Positions 1-11,799 of a stretch of DNA of 64,000 nucleotides are shown in pieces. The DNA is taken from the NCBI GenBank assembly GCA_021613375.1, contig CM038709.1, positions 40,489,656-40,553,655 on the forward strand, read 5' to 3'. The stretch's first letter is position 1. Each line of letters begins with the position of its first letter. Position numbers and translations under genes: made by a program. The notes under the pieces are model-generated. The model ran no database searches. It had not been told where the DNA came from and saw only the letters and a list, made by a program, of their open reading frames with translations. The DNA is from Megaleporinus macrocephalus (lineage: Eukaryota > Chordata > Actinopteri > Characiformes > Anostomidae).

Positions 1-2452
1 GTTGTTATATATACAGTGTGAAGCCTGTGAGAGACGGGTGTGTGATGGGTTGGTGATGTTGTTGTGTTGTATGGTTTTATTGGTGTGTTGTTATATATAT
101 AAAGTGTGAAGCCTGTGAGAGACGGGTGTGTGATGGGTTGGTGATGTTGTTGTGTTGTATTGTTTTATTGGTGTGTTGTTATATATAAAGTGTGAAGTCT
201 GTGAGAGACGGGTGTGTGATGGGTTGGTGATGTTGTTGTGTTGTATGGTTTTATTGGTGTGTTGTTATATATAAAGTGTGAAGCCTGTGAGAGACGGGTG
301 TGTGGTGGGTTGGTGATGTTGTTGTGTTGTATGGTTTTATTGGTGTGTTGTTATATATAAAGTGTGAAGCCTGTGAGAGACGGGTGTGTGATTGGCTGGT
401 GATGTTGTTGTGTTGTATGGTTTTATTGGTGTGTTGTTATATATAAAGTGTGAAGCCTGTGAGAGATGGGTGTGTGATGGGTTGGTGATGTTGTTGTGTT
501 GTATTGTTTTATTGGTGTGTTGTTATGTATAAAGTGTAAAGCCTGTGAGAGACGGGTGTGTGATGGGTTGGTGATGTTGTTGTGTTGTATTGTTTTATTG
601 GTGTGTTGTTATGTATATAGTGTGAAGCCTGTGAGAGACGGGTGTGTGATGGGTTGGTGATGTTGTTGTGTTGTATTGTTTTTTGGTGTGTTGTTATATA
701 TAAAGTGTGAAGCCTGTGAGAGACGGGTGTGTGATAGGTTGGTGATGTTGTTGTGTTGTATTGTTTTATTGGTGTGTTGTTATATATAAAGTGTGAAGCC
801 TGTGAGAGACGGGTGTGTGATGGGTTGGTGATGTTGTTGTGTTGTATGGTTTTATTGGTGTGTTGTTATATATAAAGTGTGAAGCCTGTGAGAGACGGGT
901 GTGTGATAGGTTGGTGATGTTGTTGTGTTGTATTGTTTTATTAGTGTGTTGTTATATATAAAGTGTGAAGCCTGTGAGAGACGGGTGTGTGATAGGTTGG
1001 TGATGTTGTTGTGTTGTATTGTTTTATTAGTGTGTTGTTATATATAAAGTGTGAAGCCTGTGAGAGACGGGTGTGTGATGGGTTGGTGATGTTGTTGTGT
1101 TGTATTGTTTTATTAGTGTGTTGTTATATATAAAGTGTGAAGCCTGTGAGAGACGGGTGTGTGATGGGTTGGTGATGTTGTTGTGTTGTATTGTTTTATT
1201 AGTGTGTTGTTATATATAAAGTGTGAAGCCTGTGAGAGACGGGTGTGTGATAGGTTGGTGATGTTGTTGTGTTGTATTGTTTTATTAGTGTGTTGTTATA
1301 TATAAAGTGTGAAGCCTGTGAGAGACGGGTGTGTAATGGGCTGGTGATGTTGTTGTGTTGTATGGTTTTATTGGTGTGTTGTTATATATAAAGTGTGAAG
1401 CCTGTGAGAGACGGGTGTGTGATTGGCTGGTGATGTTGTTGTGTTGTGTGGTTTTATTAGTGTGTTGTTATATATAAAGTGTGAAGCCTGTGAGAGACGG
1501 GTGTGTGATTGGCTGGTGATGTTGTTGTGTTGTATGGTTTTATTAGTGTGTTGTTATATATAAAGTGTGATGCCTGTGAGAGACGGGTGTGTGATTGGCT
1601 GGTGATGTTGTTGTGTTGTATGGTTTTATTGGTGTGTTATATATAAAGTGTGAAGCCTGTGAGAGACGGGTGTATGATGGGCTGGCGATGTTGTTGTGTT
1701 GTATTGCTTTATTAGTGTGTTGTTATATATAAAGTGTGATGCCTGTGAGAGACGGGTGTGTGATGGGTTGGTGATGTTGTGTTGTATGGTTTTATTAGTG
1801 TGTTGTTATATATAAAGTGTGAAGCCTGTGAGAGAGGGGTGTGTGATTGGCTGGTGATGTTGTTGTGTTGTATGGTTTTATTAGTGTGTTGTTATATATA
1901 AAGTGTGATGCCTGTGAGAGACGGGTGTGTGATGGGCTGGCGATGTTGTTGTGTTGTATTGCTTTATTAGTGTGTTGTTATATATAAAGTGTGATGCCTG
2001 TGAGAGACGGGTGTGTGATGGGTTGGTGATGTTGTGTTGTATGGTTTTATTAGTGTGTTGTTATATATAAAGTGTGAAGCCTGTGAGAGACGGGTGTGTG
2101 ATTGGCTGGTGATGTTGTTGTGTTGTATGGTTTTATTAGTGTGTTGTTATATATAAAGTGTGATGCCTGTGAGAGACGGGTGTGTGATTGGCTGGTGATG
2201 TTGTTGTGTTGTATGGTTTTATTAGTGTGTTATATATAAAGTGTGATGCCTGTGAGAGACGGGTGTGTGATGGGTTGGTGATGTTGTTGTGTTGTATGGT
2301 TTTATTAGTGTGTTGTTATATATAAAGTGTGAAGCCTGTGAGAGACGGGTGTGTGATGGGTTGGTGATGTTGTTGTGTTGTATGGTTTTATTAGTGTGTT
2401 GTTATATATAAAGTGTGAAGCCTGTGAGAGACGGGTGTGTGATAGGTTGGTG
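1..2452. repeat. 86-bp satellite array, about 28 copies
   Basis: Head-to-tail units start at GTTGTTATATATAAAG and run through GTGTGAAGCCTGTGAGAGAC and GATGTTGTTGTGTTGTATGG. Unit starts at 1, 87, 175 and 261 give a period of 86 bp (one 88-bp unit has an extra AT). Units differ by a few substitutions (ATGGGTTGG, ATTGGCTGG, ATAGGTTGG; TTTATTGG, TTTATTAG), so they form subtypes. The array runs off the left edge of the window and stops at about 2452, where it passes into single-copy sequence. I see no gene or promoter in it. Confidence 0.97.
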
Positions 2453-2740
2453 ATGTTTGGTAATTTGTTTGTTGTTCATTGTCGTGGAGTCTCTGGACGG
2501 TAGACTGACATCAGTTCAGTTCTGTGAGCAAATATGACTCAGTAAATTCTCTCAGGGCAGAAAACTGTCCATCAGCCAGTCACCATATCGAGCTACTGGA
2601 GCACATTACTAAGCACCTGAGAGGGCTCCTCTTCTTCTCAGACATATTTCTGTCTCACACTCACTCGTCTCTCTCATCCCCCTTTTCCTTCACACCAGGT
2701 AGAGGGCTGGACTGGATGAAGGGAGGAGTGAGCAGTGAAA
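2453..2740. other. Short single-copy spacer between two satellites
   Basis: This non-repetitive stretch separates the 86-bp array from the GA-rich array. A 75-codon open frame (2524-2751) covers most of it, but it runs into GA-rich repeat and has no recognisable domain. I see no splice or promoter structure I can support. Confidence 0.6.
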
Positions 2741-2906
2741 GACGAGTGTGAAAGGAAAACAATGCAAGCCCTGTGTGGAGCGAGCAAGTGAGCGAGAAAG
2801 AGAGCGAGGGAGAGACGGAGGGAGGGGAAGAAACAGAAAGCGAGAGAAAGATGTTATCAGTAACAGTGTGGTCACAGAGCCTGCCTGTTTACATAGAGGA
2901 AGGGAA

Positions 2907-2951
<45 letters not shown>

Positions 2952-2990
2952 CAGAGAGACATAGGAAAGACTGTAAGAGAGAGAGATAGA
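2741..2990. repeat. GA-rich lead-in with (GA)n tract
   Basis: Purine-rich sequence contains an uninterrupted (GA)n run at about 2909-2951. It passes gradually into the 41-bp array and is probably the simple-sequence seed or decayed edge of that array. Confidence 0.85.
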
Positions 2991-5900
2991 ATGTGAGAGA
3001 CATTGGAAAGACTGTGAGAGAGATAGAGGGAGAAGGACAGAGAGAAAGAGGCAGAGAAACATTGGAAAGACAGTGAGAGAGATAGAGGCAGAGAGACATT
3101 GGAAATACAGTAAGAAGGAGAGAGGCTGAGAGATATTGGAAAGACTGTAAGACAAAAATATAGAGAAATAGACATTGGAAAGACAGTGAGAGGGACAGTG
3201 ATGGAGAGAGAGGCAGAGAGACATTGGTAAAACAGTAAGAAGGAGAGAAAGACAGTGAGAGGGACTGTGATGGAGAGAGAGAAAGAGAGACATTGGAAAG
3301 ACAGTAAAAGAGAGAGAGGCAGATAGACATTGGAAAGACAGTAAGAAGGAGAGAGGCTGAGAGATATTGGAAAGACTGTAAGACAAAAATATAGAGAAAT
3401 AGACATTGGAAAGACAGTGAGAGGGACAGTGATGGAGAGAGAGGCAGAGAGACATTGGTAAAACAGTAAGAAGGAGAGAAAGACAGTGAGAGGGACTGTG
3501 ATGGAGAGAGAGAAAGAGAGACATTTGTAAAACAGTAAAAAGGAGAGAAAGATAGTGAGAGAGGCATAAAGACATCAAAAAGACAGTAACAGATAAAGAG
3601 AGAGAGGCAGAGAGACATTGGAAAGACTGTAAGAGATAAAGAGAGTCAGAGAGACACTGGAAAGATAGTGAGAGGGAGGAATATGGAGAGAGAGGCAAAA
3701 AGACATTGGAAAGACTGTAAGAAGGAAAAAGAGAGATAGCGAGAGAGAGGCAGAGAGACATTAGAAAGACAGTAAGAGATAGAGAGAGAGGCAGAGAGAA
3801 ATTGGAAAGACAGTAAAAGAGAGGGAGACAGATAGACATTGGAAATACTGTGAGATAGAGAGAGAGGCAGAGAGACATAGGAAAGACAGTAAGAGATACT
3901 GAAAGAGGCAGAGAGACATTAGAAAGACAGTAAGAGATAGTGAGAGAGGCAGAGAGACATTGGAAAGATAGTAAGAGAGTGAGGCAGATAGACATTGGAA
4001 AGACAGTAAGAGAGTGAGACGGATAGACATTGGAAAGACTGTAAGAGAGAGAGAGGCAGTGAGACATTGGAAAAACAGTAAGAGAGAGAGAGGCAAAGAG
4101 ACATAGGAAAGACTGTAGGAGATAGTGAGAGAGGCAACGAGAGAGAGAGACAGAGAGACATTAGAAAGACAGTAAGAGATAGTGAGAGAGGCTAAAAAAA
4201 TTGGAAAGACAGTAAGAGATAGTGAGAGAGGCAGAGAGACATTAGAAAGACAGTAAAAGATAGTGAGAGAGGCAGAAAGACAATGGAAAGACTAAGAGAG
4301 AGAGGCAGAGAGACATTAGAAAGACTGTAAGAGATAGTGAGAGAGGCAGAGAGACATTAGAAAGACAGTAAGGGATAGAGAGAGAGGCAGAGAGACATTA
4401 GAAAGACAGTAAGAAGGAGAGAGAGGCTGAGAGACATAGGAAAGTCTGTAAGAAGGAGAGAGAGGCTGAGAGACATAGGAAAGACGGTGAGAGATAGAGA
4501 GAGGCAGAGAGACATAGGAAAGACAGTAAGGGATAGAGAGAGAGGCAGATAGACATTAGAAATACAGTAAGAGATAGTGAGAGGCAGATAGACATTAGAA
4601 AGACAGTAAGGGATAGAGAGAGAGGCAGAGAGACATTAGAAAGACAGTAAGAGATAGTGAGAGAGGCAGAAAGACATTAGAAAGACAGTAAGGGATAGAG
4701 AGAGAGGCAGAGAGATATTGGAAAGACTGTAAGGGATAGAGAGAAAGGCAGAGAGACATTAGAAAGACTGTAAGGTATAGAGAGAGAGGCAGATAGACAT
4801 TAGAAAGACAGTAAGGGATAGAGAGAGAGGCAGAGAGACATTGGAAAGACTGTGAGTGATAGAGAGAGAGGCAGAGAGACATTAGAAAGACTGTAAGAGA
4901 TAGAGAAAGAGGCAGAGAGACAGAAAGACAGTAAGGGATAGAGAGAGAGAGGCAGAGAGACATTAGAAAGACAGTAAGGGATAGAGAGAGAGGCAGATAG
5001 ACATTAGAAAGACAGTAAGGGATAGAGAGAGAGGCAGATAGACATTAGAAAGACAGTAAGGGATAGAGAGAGAGGCAGATAGACATTAGAAATACAATAA
5101 GAGATAGTGAGAGAGGCAGATAGACATTAGAAAGACAGTAAGGGATAGAGAGAGAAGCAGAGATACATTTGAAAGACAGTAAGGGATAGAGAGAGAGGCA
5201 GAAAGACATTAGAAAGACAGTAAGAGATAGAGAGAGAGGCAGAGAGACATTAGAAAGACTGTAAGGGATAGAGAGAGAGGCAGAAAGACATTAGAAAGAC
5301 TGTAAGGGATAGAGAGAGAGGCAGAAAGACAGTAAGAGATAGAGAGAGAGGCAGATAGATATTAGAAATACAATAAGGGATAGAGAGAGAGGCAGAGAGA
5401 CATTAGAAAGACTGTAAGGAATAGAGAGAGAGGCAGATAGACATTAGAAAGACTGTAAGAGATAGAGAAAGAGGCAGAGAGACAGAAAGACAGTAAGGGA
5501 TAGAGAGAGAGAGGCAGAGAGACAGAAAGACAGTAAGGGATAGAGAGAGAGAGGCAGAGAGACATTAGAAAGACTGTAAGAGATAGAGAAAGAGGCAGAG
5601 AGACAGAAAGACAGTAAGGGATAGAGAGAGAGAGGCAGAGAGACAGAAAGACAGTAAGGGATAGAGAGAGAGAGGCAGAGAGACATTAGAAAGACAGTAA
5701 GAAATAGAGAGAGAGGCAGAGAGACATTAGAAAGACTGTAAGGGATAGAGAGAGAGGCAGAGAGACATTAGAAAGACTGTAAGGGATAGAGAGAGAGGCA
5801 GAAAGACATTAGAAAGACTGTAAGGGATAGAGAGAGAGAGGCAGAAAGACATTAGAAAGACAGTAAGAGATAGAGAGAGAGGCAGATAGACATTAGAAAT

Positions 5901-8034
5901 ACAATAAGAGATAGTGAGAGAGGCAGATAGACATTAGAAAGACAATAAGGGATAGAGAGAGAGGCAGAGAGACATTAGAAAGACTGTAAGGAATAGAGAG
6001 AGAGGCAGATAGACATTAGAAAGACTGTAAGAGATAGAGAAAGAGGCAGAGAGACAGAAAGACAGTAAGGGATAGAGAGAGAGAGGCAGAGAGACAGAAA
6101 GACAGTAAGGGATAGAGAGAGAGAGGCAGAAAGACATTAGAAAGACAGTAAGGGATAGAGAGAGAGGCAGATAGACATTAGAAAGACAGTAAGGGATAGA
6201 GAGAGAGGCAGAGAGACATTGGAAAGACAGTAAGGGATAGAGAGAGAGGCAGAGAGACATTGGAAAGACTGTGAGTGATAGAGAGAGAGGCAGAGAGACA
6301 TTAGAAAGACTGTAAGAGATAGAGAAAGAGGCAGAGAGACAGAAAGACAGTAAGGGATAGAGAGAGAGAGGCAGATAGACATTAGAAATACAATAATAGA
6401 TAGTGAGAGAGGCAGATAGACATTAGAAAGACAGTAAGGGATAGAGAGAGAGGCAGAGATACATTGGAAAGACAGTAAGGGTTAGAGAGAGAGGCAGAAA
6501 GACATTAGAAAGACAGTAAGAGATAGAGAGAGAGGCAGATAGACATTAGAAAGACAGTAAGGGATAGAGAGAGAGGCAGAGATACATTGGAAAGACAGTA
6601 AGGGTTAGAGAGAGAGGCAGAGAGACATTAGAAAGACTGTAAGGGATAGAGAGAGAGGCAGAAAGACATTAGAAAGACAGTAAGAGATAGAGAGAGAGGC
6701 AGAAAGACATTAGAAAGACAGTAAGAGATAGAGAGAGAGGCAGATAGACATTAGAAATACAATAAGAGATAGTGAGAGAGGCAGATAGACATTAGAAAGA
6801 CAGTAAGGGATAGAGAGAGAGGCAGAGAGACATTAGAAAGACTGTAAGGAATAGAGAGGCAGATAGACATTAGAAAGACAGTAAGGGATAGAGAGAGAGG
6901 CAGAAAGACATTAGAAAGACAGTAAGAGATAGAGAGAGAGGCAGAGAGACATTAGAAAGACTGTAAGGGATAGAGAGAGAGGCAGAAAGACATTAGAAAG
7001 ACAGTAAGAGATAGAGAGAGAGGCAGAGAGACATTAGAAAGACTGTAAGAGATAGAGAAAGAGGCAGAGAGACAGAAAGACAGTAAGGGATAGAGAGAGA
7101 GAGGCAGAGAGACATTAGAAAGACAGTAAGGGATAGAGAGAGAGGCAGATAGACATTAGAAAGACAGTAAGGGATAGAAAGAGAGGCAGACAGACATTAG
7201 AAAGACAGTAAGGGATAGAGAGAGAGGCAGAGATACATTGGAAAGACAGTAAGGGATAGAGAGAGAGGCAGAAAGACATTAGAAAGACAGTAAGAGATAG
7301 AGAGAGAGGCAGAGAGACATTAGAAAGACTGTAAGGGATAGAGAGAGAGGCAGAAAGACATTAGAAAGACAGTAAGAGATAGAGAGAGGCAGATAGACAT
7401 TAGAAAGACAGTAAGGGATAGAGAGAGAGGCAGAGAGACATTAGAAAGACAGTAAGAGATAGAGAGAAAGGCAAAGAGACATTAGAAAGACTGTAAGGGA
7501 TAGAGAGAAAGGCAGAGAGACATTGAAAAGACTGTAAGGGATAGAGAGAAAGGCAGATGAGACATTAGAAAGACTGTTAGGGATAGAGAGAGAGGCAGAG
7601 AGACATTGGAAAGACTGTAAGGGATAGAGAGAAAGGCAGAGAGACATTAGAAAGACTGTAAGGGATAGAGAGAGAGGCAGAGAGACATTAGAAAGACTGT
7701 AAGGGATAGAGAGAGAGGCAGAGAGACATTAGAAAGACTGTAAGGGATAGAGAGAGAGGCAGAGAGACATTAGAAAGACTGTAAGGGATAGAGAGAGAGG
7801 CAGATAGACATTAGAAAGACTGTAAGGGATAGAGAGAGAGGCAGAGAGACATTAGAAAGACTGTAAGGGATAGAGAGAGAGGCAGAGAGACATTAGAACG
7901 ACTGTAAGGGATAGAGAGAGAGGCAGATAGACATTAGAAAGACTATAAGGGATAGAGAGAGAGGCAGAGAGACATTAGAAAGACTGTAAAGGATAGAGAG
8001 AAAGGCAGAGAGACATTGGAAAGACTGTGAGAGA
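2990..8034. repeat. 41-bp purine-rich minisatellite, about 120 copies
   Basis: The unit is GGGATAGAGAGAGAGGCAGA followed by GAGACATTAGAAAGACTGTAA. In the homogeneous right end (7741 onward) the period is exactly 41 bp. The left third is more diverged and the right third nearly uniform. About four fifths of the + strand bases are purines. Shorter units lacking the ATTAG segment (GAGACAGAAAGACAG) recur in blocks. Long minus-strand open frames rich in Leu, Ser and Cys arise only because the strand is CT-rich and low in stops. They are not genes. Confidence 0.97.
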
Positions 8035-8178
8035 GAGAGTAAATGTCAAAGGTAGAATTAAGAGATTAAACACGCTGGAGCACCTGCAGAAATCCAAATC
8101 TTAACAGAAAGACTGGAAGGAGATGAGAGACTTTGACTTTTAGATCCTTTATTAAAGCAGTGTTCGCTAAAAGTACAC

Positions 8179-8230
<52 letters not shown>
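8179..8230. repeat. (AAT)n microsatellite
   Basis: A pure trinucleotide run of about 17 units just after the 41-bp array. Confidence 0.95.
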
Positions 8231-8231
<1 letters not shown>

Positions 8232-8289
8232 TAAAAGGGAAAGTCCATCAAATATTGAGATTCAGAAAACCAGCCAATAATACTGAATT

Positions 8290-8630
8290 ATTAATTAGGT
8301 TGCAAAAGTTCTGATAGATAAGCTGTTGCTATAGTGTCTCAAATGGTTGGTAGTGTGTTGCTAGGTCACTACTGAAACCCAGGGGGTTGCTATGTTGTTC
8401 CTATAGAGCCTCAGGTGGTTAATAAGTCACTAGATAGACGGCTGTAATGGTATCCAAAGTGGTTGTTAGTGGTGAGGTGTGTAAGGAGTGTGTATTGTGT
8501 GTGGTATGAGTGCTGCATGTATGTGGTGTGTGAGGTATGAACTATGTATGTGAGGTGTGTACATGGTGTGTGTGAGGTGTGTAGAGTGTTTATTGTCTTC
8601 CCGGTGTGTGTTGGCTTTGTTTATAGCGGT
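8290..8630. repeat. Degenerate GGTTGCTA-type and TGTG-rich tandem DNA
   Basis: From 8290 to 8470 the motif GTTGCTATAGTGT / GGTTGTTAGTG recurs loosely about every 40 bp, like the common fish minisatellite built on TTGCTAGG. From 8475 to 8620 the sequence is GTGTGAGGTGTGTA-like. Both parts are decayed, and no gene is seen. Confidence 0.5.
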
Positions 8631-8633
8631 GAT

Positions 8634-9025
8634 GCATGGAGTGTGTGGTGCATTGAAAAACTTTTTACGATGTGTGGAGTCACCAAAATTTTTTATAACT
8701 TTTCTAAAAATGAATATCTAATTAATAACTAATAAATTAATATCTAAAAATGTTTCATGACATGTAGAATGCCCAAAAAACAATCTGAAAATGTTTGGTA
8801 GCGTTGGGTGCACAAAAACTTTTGGTGACATGTACAGTGTCCAAAGACATTTAGTTACAAATAGAGGGCATAAAAAACATTTGGTGACATATACAGTATC
8901 TAAAAGCTTTTGATGACATTTAGTGTGTCCAAAAACCTTTGGTTACGTAGAGTGTCCATAAACATTTTATGACATATAGAGTGTCCAAAACCTTGTAATG
9001 AGATATAGTGTCCAAAAACTTTTGG

Positions 9026-9096
<71 letters not shown>

Positions 9097-9643
9097 AGAT
9101 CTAAAAAACATTTGATGACATGTAGAGTGTCCAAAAACTTTTGGTGACACATAGAAGGTCTAAAAAAAATTTGATAACATATAGATTGTCCAAAAACTTT
9201 TGATGACACATAGTGTTCAAAAACTTTGTATGACATTTAGAGTGCCCAAAAACCTTTGGTGACACATTGACGATATAAAAAACTTTTGGTGACATATAGA
9301 GTGTTCAAAAACTTGGGATGGCATATAGTGTCCAGAACCTTTTGGTGTCATGGAGAGTGTCCAAAAACTTTTGGTGACATTTGTCTACAGTGTCTACTGT
9401 GCTTGAATAAGATATAATGGTATGTGGGGTATGTAATATACAAGGAACATGAGTTCTAGGACCATAGAGTTTAAATGCTGAACAGCCCCCCACTTGTTTC
9501 CCACGGAGGAAACCAAACCCACGTATGCAAGAAGACTGTAGAAAATCATATGATGCCACAAGCGCACTATTACTATACACGAGGAGCGTTTGGTGGTAAC
9601 AGGAGATCAGGAGGAGTAGCTTTTCCAAGCCAACCTAATAATA
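8634..9643. repeat. ~1-kb tandem block, copy 1
   Basis: This copy is closely related to 9644-10643. Offsets between matching positions are 1009 bp at the left end and 1001 bp at the right end. Inside, a ~30-bp degenerate motif (GGTGACATATAGAGTGTCCA, then AAAAACTTT) repeats many times. It is followed by a non-tandem 3' part (GAACAGCCCCCCACTTGTTT...). Copy 1 carries a long (TA)n run at about 9029-9090. A 107-codon minus frame at 9305-9628 is shared by both copies only through the duplication and matches nothing I know. Confidence 0.93.
9029..9090. repeat. (TA)n microsatellite
   Basis: About 30 TA units in copy 1 of the 1-kb block. The same site in copy 2 (about 10025) has only ACATATATACAAG, so the run lengthened after the duplication or collapsed in copy 2. 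Confidence 0.95.
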
Positions 9644-10643
9644 CATGAAGTGTGTGGTGCATTGAAAAACTTTTTATGATGTGTGGAGTCACCAACATTT
9701 TTAATAACTTTTCTAAAAAATTATATCTAATTAATAACTAATAAATTAATATCTAAAAATGTTTCATGACATGTAGAATGCCCAAAAAACAATTGGTGAC
9801 ACACAGAGTATCTGAAAATTTTTGGTAGCGTTGGGTGCACAAAAACTTTTGGCGACATGTACAGTGTCCAAAGACTTTTAGCTACAAATAGAGGGCATAA
9901 AAAACATTTGGTGACATATACAGTATCTAAAAACTTTGGATGACATATAGAGTGTCCAAAAATGTTTGATAGCATATAGTGTCCAAAACCTTTTAATGAG
10001 ATATAGTGTCCAAAAACTTTTGGTAACATATATACAAGATCTAAAAAACATTTGATGACATGTAGAGTGTCCAAAAACTTTGGATGACATATAGTGTCCA
10101 AAAACATTTGATGACATACAGAAGTTCTAAAAAACATTTGGTGACATGTAGAGCATCCAAAAACATTTTGACATATAGAGTGTCCAAAAATTTTTGATGA
10201 CACTTAGAGTGTTCAAAAACTTTGTATGACATTTAGAGTGCCCAAAAACATTAGGTGACACATTGACGATATACAAAACTTTTGGTGACATATAGAGTGT
10301 TCAAAACTTGGGATGACATATAGTGTCCAAAACCTTTTGGTGACATGGAAAGTGTCCAAAAACTTTTGGTGACATTTGTCTACAGTATCTATACTGACTG
10401 TGCTTGAATAAGATATAATGGTATGCGGGGTATGTAGTATACAAGGAACATGAGTTCTAGGACCATAGAGTTTAAATGCTGAACAGCCCCCCACTTGTTT
10501 CCCACGGAGGAAACCAAACCCACGTATGCAAGAAGACTGTAGAAAATCATATGATGTCGCAAGCGCACTATTACTATACACGAGGAGCGTTTGGTGGTAA
10601 CAGGAGATCAGGAGGAGTATCTTTTCCAAGCCAACCTAATAAT
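9644..10643. repeat. ~1-kb tandem block, copy 2
   Basis: This is the second copy of 8634-9643, with the same inner ~30-bp GGTGACATATAGAGTGTCC motif and the same 3' part. It lacks the long (TA)n run and has extra copies of the inner motif elsewhere, which nearly balances the lengths. The duplicated region ends at CCAAGCCAACCTAATAAT (about 10643). Confidence 0.93.
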
Positions 10644-10755
10644 GGAGGGCTTTTAAAAGAACGGTGAGGGTCCTTGACAAATAGCTGAGAAATGCCTCAA
10701 TGTATCTTTCTCAAATCTGACTTCCCATGTTAGTACCAGTTTACTGTCTTGCTGT

Positions 10756-11795
10756 TACACAGTTGAGTCACATTATTATGACCAGAGTAACCGCCGTGTG
10801 CAGCACGGACAGCAGCTAGACGGACTGGTAGACTCAGTAAGGTCCTGGTAGGTCATCACAGGCATCTGGAGTCATGCTGACTGCAGTGCATCCCACAGCT
10901 GCTGGAGGGCACATGGGGGAGAATCCATAGAACCAACATGACACTTACGGATGCTTACAGATGCTTAATTAGGTTCAAGGGTAGTTCTTGAAAGTCTTGT
11001 TCAGCTCTTCCAACCAATGGTGGACATTTCTAGGCGTGTGTCGTGTTGCATTGTCTTGCTGGAAGATCTTATCTGCCACAGGGAAAAGAATCAGCATGTA
11101 TGGTGTATGTGATCTGCAAGGATGGATTCATACCCAAATCGGTTGAGAGTGTCTTCCACATGGATGAGTGGGTCCAGAGAGTGCCATGAAAACATTCCCC
11201 AGACCATAATGCTGCCATCTACTACTACTCAAAAGTTTAGGATCACTTTAGAATTTAATTTCATGCAATTTTCATGCAATTCACAAACAATATTGTCCAT
11301 TTCACAATTAATGTAAGTGTATCAGATGATTTTTAAAGAGTAAAAATGTTTGTATTAAAGTCTATTTTTGTATAGAGGCTTATTTAGCATATAGTCCTAT
11401 TATCAGCAATTCTCAGTCCTCTGTCTAAATCTCCTGGTACGGCCACCAATCCAAGTTAAGGATGTTATTGGGCTAATTGGTTGTTAGGACACTCTTGCTT
11501 AATTGTGGTGCACAGCTGAAAAACATTCTACTAATAAGTGAGTATAAAAGGGAAGAACAACATTCTAGGTTAGTTTAGTATCTGAAGCATCAGCAGTTGA
11601 TGGCTTGCTGACCGACTCAAAATTACCAGAAAGAAACAACTTTCTTTAGAGACCCGTCAGTCCATTGTTGTGTTAAGGAAGGAAGATTCCATTGACAACA
11701 AGACAATTTCACTGTGATCCCAAACTTTTGAGCGGTAGTGTACGTGTTGCCACCATCCAAAGTAGAAAGTGGTCATAATAATGTGACCTTAGTTC
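10756..11795 (-). mobile_element. Tc1/mariner fossil, copy 1, split by a MITE
   Basis: The outer parts (10756-11219 and 11743-11795) match the fossil at 12715-13275 and resemble, from memory, a fish Tc1 family whose end reads ACATTATTATGACCAC. Shared landmarks on the + strand are GCATCCCACAGCTG, TTAGGTTCAAG, TGTCGCATTGTCTTGC, GGATGGATTCA.ACCCAAATC and CCCCAGACCATAA. The transposase lies on the minus strand and is full of stops. The element is interrupted at 11222-11740 by a Tc1-derived MITE. It ends near CATAATAATGTGACC. Confidence 0.75.
11222..11740 (+). mobile_element. Tc1-derived MITE, copy M1, with TA target duplication
   Basis: This is a 519-bp element with inverted ends (right end CTTTTGAGCGGTAGTG, left end ACTACTCAAAAGTTTAGG). 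TA lies at 11220-11221 and again at 11741-11742. The uninterrupted target is visible in the paralog near 13230 (GCCACCTACATGTTGC), which confirms the insertion point. The inner part resembles the 5' region of a fish Tc1 transposon and includes the start of its transposase frame, here with ATG changed to ATT. Related copies are M2 (33797), M3 (36271) and M4 (47553). Confidence 0.88.
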
Positions 11796-11799
11796 TAAG

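Noticed and set aside
1..2452. CRISPR-like array
   Set aside because: Whole 86-bp units are repeated without unique spacers, and the surrounding DNA is plainly vertebrate.
2690..8000. Long minus-strand open frames (up to 392 codons) rich in Ser, Leu and Cys
   Set aside because: They are the CT-rich complement of the 41-bp GA-rich minisatellite. The period is not a multiple of 3, and the frames drift in and out with unit-length changes, as expected from stop-poor repeat DNA.
9305..10629. Related minus-strand frames of 107 and 138 codons in the two 1-kb blocks
   Set aside because: The similarity comes from the tandem DNA duplication. The frames include the degenerate ~30-bp repeat and have no known domain.
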